Source: Winogradskyella marincola
GTDB taxonomy: Bacteria > Bacteroidota > Bacteroidia > Flavobacteriales > Flavobacteriaceae
Direction of reading: 5' to 3'
DNA length: 64,000 nucleotides
Assembly: GCF_029624125.1 (NCBI RefSeq)
Contig: NZ_JARSBN010000004.1
Coordinates: forward strand, 248,001-312,000
This document shows positions 46,080 through 55,044 of this stretch, one piece after another; positions within the stretch are counted from its first letter, which is position 1, and every line of letters begins with the position of its first letter. The notes under the pieces were generated by a model that saw only the letters and a list, made by a program, of their open reading frames with translations, was not told where the DNA came from and did no database searches. A program made the position numbers and the translations under genes.

Positions 46080-47834
46080 ATGTATAGAAGTCACAATTGT
46101 GGAGAATTAAGAGCCACTCATAGCAACATAGAAGTTACACTTGCTGGTTGGGTACAAGGAGTTAGAGATAAAGGTTTTATGATCTATGTAGATCTTAGAG
46201 ACCGTTATGGTATAACACAGCTTTACTTTGATGAAGATCAAAGCGCCAAAGCACTTATGGAAACGGCTCAAAAATTAGGACGCGAATTTGTAATTCAGGT
46301 CAAAGGAAAAGTACAAGAGCGTACCTCTAAAAACCCTAATATTCCTACAGGTGACGTTGAGATTTTAGTTTCAGAATTAAATGTGCTTAATGGTTCAAAA
46401 ACGCCACCATTTACTATTGAAGATGAAACTGATGGTGGAGATGATTTGCGCATGAAATATCGTTACTTAGATATTCGTCGTAATCCTGTAAAAAACAGTT
46501 TAGTTTTTAGACACAAAGTAGCTCAAGCTGTTAGAAATTATCTTTCTAACGATGGCTTTATTGAAGTTGAAACTCCATATTTAATAAAATCTACACCAGA
46601 AGGTGCTCGTGATTTTGTAGTACCTTCTCGTATGAACGAAGGTCAGTTTTACGCTTTACCACAATCTCCACAAACCTTTAAGCAGTTGCTTATGGTTGGT
46701 GGCATGGACAAATATTTTCAGATTGTAAAATGTTTTAGAGATGAGGATCTTCGTGCAGACCGTCAGCCAGAGTTTACACAAATAGACTGTGAAATGGCGT
46801 TTGTAGAACAAGAAGATATTTTAAATACGTTTGAAGGATTAACACGTCATTTACTTAAAGAAATTAATGGTGTTGACGTTGATAAATTCCCAAGAATGCT
46901 ATACGATGACGCAATGCGTCTGTATGGTAACGACAAACCAGACATTAGATTTGGAATGGAGTTTGGCGAGTTAAATGACGTTGCAAAACATAAAGATTTC
47001 AATGTATTCAATTCAGCAGAATTGGTTGTTGGTATCGCAGTACCTGGCGGAAATTCATATACCAGAAAAGAGATAGACAAACTTATTGATTGGGTAAAGC
47101 GTCCGCAAGTTGGTGCTTTAGGTATGGTGTATTGTCGTTGCAATGAAGATGGCACTTTTAAATCTTCTGTAGATAAGTTTTATGATCAAGATGATTTAGC
47201 AAAATGGGCAGAAGTTACTGGAGCAAAAGCTGGTGATTTAATCTGTGTGCTTTCAGGAAACACTAATAAAGTGAGAGCGCAATTAAGTGCTTTACGTATG
47301 GAATTAGCAGAACGTCTTGGCTTACGTAAGTCAGATGAATTTGCACCACTTTGGGTTATGGATTTCCCACTTTTAGAATGGGATGAAGATACTGAGCGCT
47401 ACCACGCGATGCACCATCCATTTACGTCTCCAAAACCAGGACAGTTAGAATTATTAGATTCTAAACCAGGCGAGGTTAAGGCTAACGCTTACGATTTAGT
47501 TTTAAATGGTAACGAAATTGGTGGTGGTTCTATTCGTATTCACGATAAAGCAACACAAGCGATTATGCTAAAACACTTAGGATTCTCTGAAGAAGAAGCT
47601 AGAGCGCAGTTTGGTTTCTTAATGGATGCTTTTGAATATGGTGCACCTCCACATGGTGGTATTGCTTTTGGTCTCGATAGACTTGTTGCTATTTTAGGTG
47701 GACAAGAAACGATTAGAGATTTCATTGCTTTCCCAAAAAACAATTCTGGTAGAGATGTAATGATAGATGCACCTGCACCAATTGATGATGAACAATTGCA
47801 GGAACTCAATTTAAAATTGAATTTAAAATCATAA
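46080..47834 (+). CDS. aspS: aspartyl-tRNA synthetase, bacterial type
   Basis: 584 residues from the ATG at 46080 ([16 protein letters not shown]); the frame opens with a TTG two codons earlier. N-terminal OB-fold ([26 protein letters not shown]), catalytic domain with [25 protein letters not shown], motif 2 [21 protein letters not shown], the bacterial GAD insertion (about 290-420), and motif 3 [17 protein letters not shown] separate asnS is present at 22621, so indirect Asn-tRNA synthesis is not needed. Confidence 0.97.
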   Translation: MYRSHNCGELRATHSNIEVTLAGWVQGVRDKGFMIYVDLRDRYGITQLYFDEDQSAKALMETAQKLGREFVIQVKGKVQERTSKNPNIPTGDVEILVSELNVLNGSKTPPFTIEDETDGGDDLRMKYRYLDIRRNPVKNSLVFRHKVAQAVRNYLSNDGFIEVETPYLIKSTPEGARDFVVPSRMNEGQFYALPQSPQTFKQLLMVGGMDKYFQIVKCFRDEDLRADRQPEFTQIDCEMAFVEQEDILNTFEGLTRHLLKEINGVDVDKFPRMLYDDAMRLYGNDKPDIRFGMEFGELNDVAKHKDFNVFNSAELVVGIAVPGGNSYTRKEIDKLIDWVKRPQVGALGMVYCRCNEDGTFKSSVDKFYDQDDLAKWAEVTGAKAGDLICVLSGNTNKVRAQLSALRMELAERLGLRKSDEFAPLWVMDFPLLEWDEDTERYHAMHHPFTSPKPGQLELLDSKPGEVKANAYDLVLNGNEIGGGSIRIHDKATQAIMLKHLGFSEEEARAQFGFLMDAFEYGAPPHGGIAFGLDRLVAILGGQETIRDFIAFPKNNSGRDVMIDAPAPIDDEQLQELNLKLNLKS

Positions 47835-47840
47835 ATATTA

Positions 47841-47866
47841 AATCCTGCTTCTTGCAGGATTTTTTG
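47841..47866 (+). terminator. terminator of aspS
   Basis: AATCCTGC / GCAGGATT stem with TTCTT loop, followed by TTTTG. Confidence 0.85.
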
Positions 47867-47879
47867 TTAGATTTAAAGT

Positions 47880-49661
47880 ATGCCAACTAAGTCCAACTTT
47901 TTAAAGCAATTACTCATTTGGAGATACAAACATGTCTCTGAAAAGAACTTTGTTTTTGTATTAAGTCTTATCATTGGTTTATTAGCTGGATTGATTTCAG
48001 TTTTCATTAAAAACATCACCTTTGCTATTGAAGCAATTTTTGAAAAAGGTATTATACTTTCAGAAAACAGCATCTATTTTATTTTACCAATTGTTGGTTT
48101 GTTTTTGGTTTACTTGTTTGTAAAATACATTTCAAAGCAACCAAGCGAACATGCCATTCCTTCCATTCTTTTTGCCTTATCTAAAAGAGATGGCATTATA
48201 AATAAGAAAAAGATATACTACCCTTTAATCACAGCACCATTAACTGTAGGTTTTGGTGGTTCGGTTGGTTTGTTAGGACCAGCTATTGCTTCGGCTTCGG
48301 CATTAAGTTCTAACTTTAGCAGACTATTGCATATCGATAGAAAAACCAGAAGTTTATTAATTGCCTGTGCAGCAGCAGGTGCAATTGCTTCTATTTTTAA
48401 ATCGCCAATTGCTGCAATTATTTTTGCTATTGAAGTCTTTAGTCTAGACCTAACGTTCGCTTCACTCCTACCTTTATTGATGGCTTCAGTATCCTCCGTA
48501 ATTACATCCTACTTTTTTCTTGGAGATAGTGTCTTATTTGAGTTTAGCGTTTCAGACAAGTTTGTAATTAAGGATACACTTTTTTACATCCTTTTAGGAA
48601 TAGGAACTGGAGTTGCTTCTATCTATTTTTCAAAAATTTACTTCGGAGTTACGTCAATATTTAATCGGTTTAAATCCGCCAGACAAAAATTAATTGTTGG
48701 TGGTTTAGCAATTGGTGTTATGCTCTTTTTTATTCCACCACTTTATGGTGAAGGTTTTGGATTCATCAACAACCTTTTAATTGGTAACGATATTGAAGCC
48801 TTAGGCAATACACCTTTTGATTCGCACTTAGACAATATCTGGATTGTTATCGGACTTTTATTTGGCATTACCATTTTTAAAGCCATTGCCATGACCACAA
48901 CATTTGCAGCTGGTGGGACTGGTGGAATTATAATTCCGACCCTAGTGATGGGAAGTGCCTTAGGAAATGTAGTTGCCAAAGTTATTAATAACTGTGGTTT
49001 AGGTTTTAATGTGTCTGAAGCTAATTTTACATTAATTGGTATGGCTGGTCTTATTGCAGGTGTGCTGCATGCTCCGTTAACTGCCATTTTCTTAATTGCA
49101 GAAATTACAGGTGGTTATCAATTGTTTGTACCTTTAATGATAACAGCTTCTATGTCTTTTATCATCAATAAAAATGGTTTAGACCATACTATTTACACTA
49201 AAGAATTATTAGAAAAAGGTGCGCTTCTTACTCAGAATAAAGATAAAAGCGTTCTTACCTTAATGAAACTCGATTCGGTTATTGAGCAAAATTTTGTTGA
49301 ATTACATCCAGACATGACACTGGGTGAAATGTTGAAAAATGGAGTTTCTAAATCTAACCGAAATTTGTTTCCTGTTACTGATGATGAAAAGAACTTTATA
49401 GGCATCATTTTACTAGACAATATAAGGTCTGTAATGTTTGACCAAACTCTTTATAACTCAACTACAGTTGAAACCTTTATGCAAAAACCACCAGAAATCA
49501 TCTACTATGAAGAGGATTCCATGGAAAAAGTAATGAAGAAATTTCAACGCTCAAAAGCCTGGAATTTACCTGTAATTAGAGACCATAAATATTATGGTTT
49601 TGTTTCAAAATCTAAGCTTTTAACAGCTTACCGTCGCGAATTGATTAATTTTACCTCATAG
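47880..49661 (+). CDS. ClC-family chloride channel with CBS domains, gating glutamate replaced
   Basis: 593 residues: about ten membrane-embedded segments (30-420), then two CBS domains (about 455-590, HPDMTLGEMLKNGVSKSNRNLFPV and MQKPPEIIYYEEDSMEKVMKKFQRSKAWNLPV). The filter segment is GGSVGLLGPAIA (127-138). The position of CLC-ec1 Glu148 (GREGP) is Leu132 (GLLGP). The proton-path Glu203 of CLC-ec1 aligns with Val186 in FAIEVF. GGTGGIIIPTLVMG corresponds to GxFxP. Loss of both glutamates argues for a passive anion channel, not a Cl-/H+ exchanger. The CBS pair suggests nucleotide control. Confidence 0.93.
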   Translation: MPTKSNFLKQLLIWRYKHVSEKNFVFVLSLIIGLLAGLISVFIKNITFAIEAIFEKGIILSENSIYFILPIVGLFLVYLFVKYISKQPSEHAIPSILFALSKRDGIINKKKIYYPLITAPLTVGFGGSVGLLGPAIASASALSSNFSRLLHIDRKTRSLLIACAAAGAIASIFKSPIAAIIFAIEVFSLDLTFASLLPLLMASVSSVITSYFFLGDSVLFEFSVSDKFVIKDTLFYILLGIGTGVASIYFSKIYFGVTSIFNRFKSARQKLIVGGLAIGVMLFFIPPLYGEGFGFINNLLIGNDIEALGNTPFDSHLDNIWIVIGLLFGITIFKAIAMTTTFAAGGTGGIIIPTLVMGSALGNVVAKVINNCGLGFNVSEANFTLIGMAGLIAGVLHAPLTAIFLIAEITGGYQLFVPLMITASMSFIINKNGLDHTIYTKELLEKGALLTQNKDKSVLTLMKLDSVIEQNFVELHPDMTLGEMLKNGVSKSNRNLFPVTDDEKNFIGIILLDNIRSVMFDQTLYNSTTVETFMQKPPEIIYYEEDSMEKVMKKFQRSKAWNLPVIRDHKYYGFVSKSKLLTAYRRELINFTS

Positions 49662-49671
49662 AATTTTTAAA

Positions 49672-49920
49672 ATGATGAAACCTATTCACATTATCACACT
49701 TATAGCTTTTTTAGCCTCTTTAGGTAGCATTGTTTGCGGATTAATTTTAGAGGTTGACTACACCGAAAAACTCATAGGCTTTGGAGTATTGGGTTTATTT
49801 TTGGTTGTTTTTCCATTATTTTCTTATTACAGATGGAAAGGAAAAGACGCCAAAGACTACATGCTAACCAAGGAAAACCTTGAGAAAATGCGCAAAAACC
49901 AAAGAGAAAACAAGCACTAA
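49672..49920 (+). CDS. small two-helix membrane protein
   Basis: 82 residues, ATG codons at 49672 and 49675. Two hydrophobic segments (about 7-26 and 34-52) are followed by a basic, helical C-terminal tail (YYRWKGKDAKDYMLTKENLEKMRKNQ) that should face the cytoplasm. 10 bp after the ClC gene on the same strand, so probably co-transcribed. Function unknown. Confidence 0.75.
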   Translation: MMKPIHIITLIAFLASLGSIVCGLILEVDYTEKLIGFGVLGLFLVVFPLFSYYRWKGKDAKDYMLTKENLEKMRKNQRENKH

Positions 49921-49987
49921 GTAACTTATTAATTTTCAATATTTTAAAATAAAACGATTTATTAACCTTATGTGTTAGTTAATACAT

Positions 49988-49995
49988 TACATTTG
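49988..49995 (+). promoter_or_regulatory. -7 element of the cold-shock gene
   Basis: TACATTTG matches TAnnTTTG, 24 bp before the ATG at 50020. Confidence 0.5.
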
Positions 49996-50019
49996 TGTTT
50001 TAATTTTTATTTATTTACA

Positions 50020-50211
50020 ATGACTGGAACAGTTAAATTTTTCAATGATTCAAAAGGATTTGGATTCATTACCAACGACGAAACGGGAAAAGACATTTTC
50101 GTTCACGTATCAAACCTTAATGGCGTAGAATTACGCGAAGGTGACAATGTAGAGTACACAGAAGAAGAAGGCAGAAAAGGAATGGTTGCTGCAAACGTAA
50201 GCGTTCTTTAA
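50020..50211 (+). CDS. csp: cold-shock domain protein
   Basis: 63 residues from the ATG at 50020 (MTGTVKFFNDSKGFGFI). The frame extends 16 codons further upstream through a non-ATG start, but that region holds the promoter. RNP1 KGFGFI (12-17) and RNP2 DIFVHVS (about 25-31) are intact, so it should bind single-stranded RNA/DNA as an RNA chaperone. Its terminator at 50235 overlaps the end of the convergent lipoprotein gene. Confidence 0.95.
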   Translation: MTGTVKFFNDSKGFGFITNDETGKDIFVHVSNLNGVELREGDNVEYTEEEGRKGMVAANVSVL

Positions 50212-50234
50212 GAGATATACTTTATTTTTAGTTC

Positions 50235-50266
50235 AACGCTCAACCTATGGTTGGGCGTTTTTTTAT
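50235..50266 (+). terminator. terminator of the cold-shock gene
   Basis: AACGCTCAACC / GGTTGGGCGTT (one G-T pair) with loop TAT and a T-run. The T-run overlaps the stop end of the gene at 50263. Confidence 0.85.
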
Positions 50267-50718
50267 TTAAAAATAATTGGCAGATTACGCTTAGGCAATT
50301 TTACAATATAATATGGTTGAGTGATAACCGAAGTGGCTATACCATCTGGTGTTTTTCTTAAAACTTCAACCAAAACTTTATCTGTTGTCTCCTGAAAAGC
50401 GAGACTTAGACTATAGCCTCCAGATTCCCTAATATCATCAAAAACAGCAACAACTGTATATTTAGAGAAGTCTATATCTGTTTCTGAAAAACTATCGGAA
50501 ACCTTATTAACTGAGTTTATTTTATTAAGCAAATCCTGCCATTCTTCTGAAGAGGTAATGACTAAATTTTGTTTTTCAATACCTTCTGATCCTGAGCCAT
50601 GCAGATTACCCTTTCCTATAAGAACTATATCTTCTTTAGCCATTTTCGCTTGATTCTCTGTGGATTTGCAGTTAAAAACAAATAGTAATACTAGTGTGAC
50701 AAAAATCTTGTTTAACAT
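50263..50718 (-). CDS. PrcB-C-like domain lipoprotein
   Basis: 151 residues. MLNKIFVTLVLLFVFNCKS has a lipobox-like Cys (FNC). The mature part, with NLVITSSEEWQDLLNKINS, DFSKYTVVAVFDDIRESGGYSLSLAFQET and the end TQPYYIVKLPKR, fits the PrcB C-terminal domain (protease complex subunit PrcB family in Treponema, also widespread as stand-alone lipoproteins). The function in Bacteroidota is not known. 5 bp after the preceding lipoprotein gene, so one operon. Confidence 0.8.
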   Translation of the reverse strand: MLNKIFVTLVLLFVFNCKSTENQAKMAKEDIVLIGKGNLHGSGSEGIEKQNLVITSSEEWQDLLNKINSVNKVSDSFSETDIDFSKYTVVAVFDDIRESGGYSLSLAFQETTDKVLVEVLRKTPDGIATSVITQPYYIVKLPKRNLPIIFK

Positions 50719-50723
50719 AATGC

Positions 50724-51398
50724 TTATTCTTCTATAATATTTTCATTTTTATAATCTATAGGTTTATCAAAATCAAAATATTTTGATTTAAAATAAATTT
50801 TCATTGCTACCTGATTCTCCTCTCTATCATTAGATTCTCCTTCACTGTCAATGTACTTTGCTTTATAATACACATCACTCTTAAATTCTACCACACCATA
50901 AATAACCTCGTCTTCTTTAACTTCTGGGATTTTAGATAAAATAACTTTTGTCTCTGTACAAGGCACTTCTATTCTAAACTCTAATTGACCATCTTTTGTT
51001 TTAGAATATGTTGGAAAATCGTCACCTGCCAGTAAATGATATAAAATCACTTTATCTTCTAAAACTTTTAATGAAAATCCAAAGCCACCGAATAAACCAA
51101 ATGCTCCATCAATAGTAATGGTATCATTCTTTTTATAGTAGAATGACCTAAAAAGCATTTGTTTTTGTTTGCTTCTACTAGAAAATGTTATTGAATCTTT
51201 CTCAAAATAATCTGCTAAAAATAAATTATCATAAACTAAAAACAGAGACTCAAAAGGATTTCCTAACTCGGATTTAGAGATTTTAGAATTAACCTCTTCT
51301 TTTATGTTTTCATCTATAATAAATCCAGAATCAACTTGCTTTTTTTCACAACAAAAAAATATAACTAGTAAAAATAATAAGTAAAGATGCTTTTTCAA
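50724..51398 (-). CDS. hypothetical lipoprotein
   Basis: 224 residues with signal and lipobox-like end (LLFLLVIFFCCEKKQ, two adjacent Cys). Begins with TTG that overlaps the tadA stop by 4 nt (TTGA), a tight translational coupling that supports this unusual start; no ATG is available nearby. The mature domain is mostly beta (FGLFGGFGFSLKVLEDKVILYHLLAGDDFP and VIYGVVEFKSDVYYKAKYIDSEGESND). Function unknown. Confidence 0.7.
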   Translation of the reverse strand: MKKHLYLLFLLVIFFCCEKKQVDSGFIIDENIKEEVNSKISKSELGNPFESLFLVYDNLFLADYFEKDSITFSSRSKQKQMLFRSFYYKKNDTITIDGAFGLFGGFGFSLKVLEDKVILYHLLAGDDFPTYSKTKDGQLEFRIEVPCTETKVILSKIPEVKEDEVIYGVVEFKSDVYYKAKYIDSEGESNDREENQVAMKIYFKSKYFDFDKPIDYKNENIIEE

Positions 51399-51844
51399 TT
51401 CAAATTTCGTTTTTCAATAAAAAATCGCTTCATCAATTCTGAAGCTTCTTCTGCTAAAACACCACTTACAACTTTGGTTTTAGGATGCAATTTGGTTCCC
51501 ATAGCTGTAAAACCACGTTGTTCGTCTGAGGCTCCGTAAACTATTTTTGCAATCTGGCTCCAGTACAATGCACCAGCACACATTTGGCAAGGCTCTAACG
51601 TTACGTACAATGTACATTTGGTTAAATATTTTCCACCTAAAAAGTTAGCTGCAGAAGTTATCGCCTGCATTTCTGCATGTGCTGTAACATCATTTAGCAA
51701 CTCTGTAAGATTATGCGTTCTGGCTATAATTCTATCTTCTACCACAACAACAGCTCCGACAGGAATTTCGCCTTTTTCATAAGCAACCTCAGCCTCCTGA
51801 AGCGCTTTTTTCATGTAATATGTATCGTCAAATGGCTTTATCAT
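51395..51844 (-). CDS. tadA: tRNA-adenosine deaminase TadA
   Basis: 149 residues. Zinc-dependent cytidine/adenosine deaminase fold: His56 and catalytic Glu58 in AHAEMQAI, Cys86 and Cys89 in LEPCQMCAGAL. AVVVVEDRIIARTHN and GTKLHPK agree with TadA, which makes inosine at the tRNA-Arg wobble position. First of a probable three-gene operon with two lipoproteins. Upstream TATTTTTA ends 5 nt before the ATG, another near-leaderless arrangement. Confidence 0.9.
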   Translation of the reverse strand: MIKPFDDTYYMKKALQEAEVAYEKGEIPVGAVVVVEDRIIARTHNLTELLNDVTAHAEMQAITSAANFLGGKYLTKCTLYVTLEPCQMCAGALYWSQIAKIVYGASDEQRGFTAMGTKLHPKTKVVSGVLAEEASELMKRFFIEKRNLN

Positions 51845-51931
51845 TATTGTAAAAATACGATTTCAAAAATCATTAAATTCTATTACGGCAAGAATTTTGA
51901 TGGAATAATTGTATGCTATTAATTACGATAA

Positions 51932-51947
51932 CCCATAATGGGCATTT
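51932..51947 (-). repeat. 16-bp repeat AAATGCCCATTATGGG, copy 2
   Basis: Exact inverted-orientation match to 2110-2125, in the intergenic gap between tadA and the TonB-like gene. Confidence 0.55.
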
Positions 51948-52015
51948 AATATGTAGTGATTGTTCCAATAATTTAATTAATTGATAAAACCTAAGCTTTC
52001 TTAAAACTTAAATAT

Positions 52016-53023
52016 ATGAAGTCACACTACTCTATCTCTATCCCAAAACCATGCCATGAAGACTGGTCTAAAATGACACCAAACGAAAAAGGTCGATTTT
52101 GTAAATCGTGCACTAAAACCGTTGTAGATTTTACAAAAATGAGTCCTGATGCTATTCAGGATTACTTGCACAACAACAAAGACCAACGCATTTGTGGCCA
52201 TATAAAACAAAGTCAATTGGATAGTATTAACTTAAGAATTCCTGAAGCTGTCATTCACCAAAATCAGAGTTTTCATCGTTTGTTTCTGTTGGCGCTTTTA
52301 ATTTCTATGGGAATGACATTGTTTAGTTGTGAAGATGAAAATGGACAAAAAAAGAAAATTGAAAGTATAGAAGTTGTAGAGACTAAGACAAAAGTTATTG
52401 ATACGTTACTCAACAACAATGAGAAAAAAGAGATACAACAAGACTCACTTATTAAGAAAGATAAATCTTCAAAAACTGAAATAAAGGTTCCTCAAATTGA
52501 AGGTATGATGATTACTGAAACTTTAGGAGATATTGTGGTACAACCAAGTGACACAACTGATATTGCCTTAAATGATATAGAAGTTATTGACCCAAATGAG
52601 ATAAATACTTTAGAAGGTGAAATTTCAACACAATGCAATAATTCTAAAAAAGACAATGATATAATCGTTGGACTATTTATCATTGAGCAACCACCAGAAT
52701 TCTTGGACACACCAAAACAATTAACTGCCGAAGAAAAGAAAACTTACTTTTCAGATCGCATACAAGAAATCGTAAAGGAAAACTTCAATCAAAATATTGG
52801 AGACAGTACTGGCTTAAAAGGCAAACAAAGAATATTCACTCAGTTCACCATTAACGAAACCGGAGAAGTAGAAAACATAAAAGTAAGAGCTCCACATCCT
52901 CTTTTTGAAGCAGAAGCAAAACGCGTTATAAATTTATTACCAAAATTTAAACCAGGAAACCAAAGAGGTAAGGCAATTTCTATGGTCCATAATCTGCCTA
53001 TAACTTTTGTAATTGAAGACTAG
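52016..53023 (+). CDS. TonB C-terminal-domain protein with a cytosolic four-Cys module
   Basis: 335 residues. Residues 1-65 hold Cys13, Cys29, Cys32 and Cys60 (PCHEDWSKMTPNEKGRFCKS, SCTKTV, RICGHI), which looks like a small zinc- or metal-binding module in the cytosol. One helix follows at about 86-104 (FHRLFLLALLISMGMTLFSC), then a charged linker (about 105-240). A TonB C-terminal domain ends the chain (FTQFTINETGEVENIKVRAPHPLFEAEAKRVINLLPKFKPG). The linker lacks the Pro-rich stretch of classic TonB. It could sense a cytosolic signal and energise a receptor. No partner gene adjacent. Confidence 0.85.
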   Translation: MKSHYSISIPKPCHEDWSKMTPNEKGRFCKSCTKTVVDFTKMSPDAIQDYLHNNKDQRICGHIKQSQLDSINLRIPEAVIHQNQSFHRLFLLALLISMGMTLFSCEDENGQKKKIESIEVVETKTKVIDTLLNNNEKKEIQQDSLIKKDKSSKTEIKVPQIEGMMITETLGDIVVQPSDTTDIALNDIEVIDPNEINTLEGEISTQCNNSKKDNDIIVGLFIIEQPPEFLDTPKQLTAEEKKTYFSDRIQEIVKENFNQNIGDSTGLKGKQRIFTQFTINETGEVENIKVRAPHPLFEAEAKRVINLLPKFKPGNQRGKAISMVHNLPITFVIED

Positions 53024-53039
53024 AAAACTTGTATTTTTG
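53006..53039 (+). promoter_or_regulatory. promoter of dxs, predicted leaderless
   Basis: TTTG at 53006-53009, 22 bp, TATTTTTG at 53032-53039. Four nt later comes GTG at 53044, the preferred dxs start. Confidence 0.6.
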
Positions 53040-53043
53040 CTTG

Positions 53044-54816
53044 GTGCAAAATTCACTTTTAAGACATATAAACCTGCCCGAAGACTTACGTCAACTCAAA
53101 GCTGAGGATTTACCTCAAGTGGCTAAAGAATTACGTGAGTTTATCATCAACGTTGTGGCTACAAAAGAAGGCCATCTTGGCGCTAGTTTAGGTGTTATAG
53201 AATTGACTATTGCACTGCATTACACCTTTAACACACCTGAAGATTTACTTATTTGGGATGTTGGGCACCAAGCTTATGGTCATAAAATTTTAACCGGAAG
53301 AAAAGATCGTTTTGAAACCAACAGACAACTTAATGGTATTAGCGGTTTTCCAAAACGAAGTGAAAGTGATTATGACACCTTTGGCGTTGGACACTCTTCA
53401 ACTTCAATTTCTGCAGCTTTAGGTATGGCTATTGCATCACAACTTAAAGATGAAAATAAGCATCATATTGCGGTTATTGGTGATGCTTCTATTGCAAGCG
53501 GAATGGCTTTTGAAGGTCTTAACCATGCTGGAGTTACAGATGCTAACCTATTGGTTATTCTTAATGATAATGCTATTGGTATAGACCCAAGTGTTGGTGC
53601 GCTAAAACAATATTTAACCAATGTAAAAAAAGGCACACAAAAACAAGATAACATTTTTGAAGCCTTAAATTTTAATTACTCTGGTCCAATAGATGGTCAT
53701 GATTTACCGTTGCTAATTTCTGAACTAGAACGATTAAAAACAGTAAAAGGACCAAAGTTTTTGCACGTAATTACCACAAAAGGTAAAGGCTTAAAGCAAG
53801 CCGAAGAAGACCAAGTAAAATACCATGCACCTGGTAAGTTTAATGCAAAAACAGGTGAACTTATTACAAAATCAAATACTCTTGAGCCACCGAAATATCA
53901 AGATGTTTTTGGCGAAACCATTGTTGAATTGGCCAAAAAGAACGAAAATATTATTGGTATTACACCAGCCATGCCAACTGGAAGCTCTTTAAAATACATG
54001 ATGGAAATATTTCCTGATCGTGCTTTTGATGTAGGTATTGCAGAGCAACATGCCGTTACTCTAGCAGCAGGTATGGCAACACAAGGGTTAATTCCATTTT
54101 GTAACATCTACTCTACCTTTTTGCAACGTGCTTATGACCAAATTATACATGATGTAGCTTTGCAAAATTTACCTGTAGTATTTTGCTTAGACAGAGCTGG
54201 CTTAGTAGGCGAAGATGGAGCAACACACCATGGTGTTTTTGATTTGGCTTACCTTAATTGTGTACCTAATTTGGTAATTTTTGCACCAAGAGATGCTGTA
54301 GCATTACGCAATATTATGTATACTGTTCAGTTAGGAATTGATTTTCCAATTGCCATACGATATCCACGTGGCAGAGGTCATCTTTTAGATTGGAAACAAC
54401 CTTACAAAACCATTGAAATTGGTAAAGGAGAATGTCTTAAAAAGGGTAAAAAAATAGCCATATTATCAATTGGAACTATGGCAAAACATGTTGAAAATGC
54501 TATTGTAGATTTAGATATTTCGCATTATGACATGCAATTTGTAAAACCTCTTGACGAAACATTATTGCACGGAATTTTTAAAACACACAAAACCATTGTT
54601 ACCATAGAAGATGGCACCATTGTAGGTGGTTTTGGAAGTGCTATTTTAGCGTTTGCAAATACACACAGCTACAAACATCATATTGAGGTTTTAGGCATTG
54701 AAGATAAATTTATTGAGCATGGCTCAGTGTTACAATTGCAACAATTACAACAGCTGGATTCTGCTTCAATTACAAAGAAAATAGAACAACTACTCTCTAT
54801 CCTCAACAACAGCTAA
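53044..54816 (+). CDS. dxs: 1-deoxy-D-xylulose-5-phosphate synthase
   Basis: 590 residues from a GTG at 53044 (MQNSLLRHINLPEDLRQL). The longer frame from TTG 53029 would translate the -7 promoter element and adds residues not seen in the family. First enzyme of the MEP isoprenoid pathway. Motifs: WDVGHQAYGHKILTGRKDRF, HSSTSISAALGMA, ThDP/Mg site GDASIASGMAFEGLNHAG with NDNAIGID, and FDVGIAEQHAVTLAAGMA in the transketolase domain. The polyprenyl synthase at 38106 uses its products. Confidence 0.95.
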   Translation: MQNSLLRHINLPEDLRQLKAEDLPQVAKELREFIINVVATKEGHLGASLGVIELTIALHYTFNTPEDLLIWDVGHQAYGHKILTGRKDRFETNRQLNGISGFPKRSESDYDTFGVGHSSTSISAALGMAIASQLKDENKHHIAVIGDASIASGMAFEGLNHAGVTDANLLVILNDNAIGIDPSVGALKQYLTNVKKGTQKQDNIFEALNFNYSGPIDGHDLPLLISELERLKTVKGPKFLHVITTKGKGLKQAEEDQVKYHAPGKFNAKTGELITKSNTLEPPKYQDVFGETIVELAKKNENIIGITPAMPTGSSLKYMMEIFPDRAFDVGIAEQHAVTLAAGMATQGLIPFCNIYSTFLQRAYDQIIHDVALQNLPVVFCLDRAGLVGEDGATHHGVFDLAYLNCVPNLVIFAPRDAVALRNIMYTVQLGIDFPIAIRYPRGRGHLLDWKQPYKTIEIGKGECLKKGKKIAILSIGTMAKHVENAIVDLDISHYDMQFVKPLDETLLHGIFKTHKTIVTIEDGTIVGGFGSAILAFANTHSYKHHIEVLGIEDKFIEHGSVLQLQQLQQLDSASITKKIEQLLSILNNS

Positions 54817-54960
54817 ATCTGTTTTTCCTTCTATCTGTTCAATCTGTACTGTATCTTTTTTTACTTCTTGTTGTTGAACATTAGAAATATCGTCTAGCAT
54901 TAATAGGCAAGTCAGTACTACTACAAAAATGACTAAGCCTCCGAGTATATTATTTCTCAT
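54790..54960 (-). CDS. predicted 56-residue single-helix membrane protein
   Basis: Open frame from ATG 54960 to TAG. It begins MRNNILGGLVIFVVVLTCLL, giving one helix of about 16 residues, followed by MLDDISN and a Gln/Glu/Lys/Val-rich tail ending VVEDRE. It overlaps the end of dxs by 27 bp on the opposite strand and lies 84 bp downstream of dgt on the same strand. The hydrophobic-then-charged layout and intact frame support a real small gene; there is no independent evidence of expression. Confidence 0.5.
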   Translation of the reverse strand: MRNNILGGLVIFVVVLTCLLMLDDISNVQQQEVKKDTVQIEQIEGKTDLAVVEDRE

Positions 54961-55044
54961 AAGTAGGTTTTTTTTGGATGCTAATTATGAAATAAATTAA
55001 AATAACATATCGTTAAAAAACAAAATTATTCGATGAAACGCACT

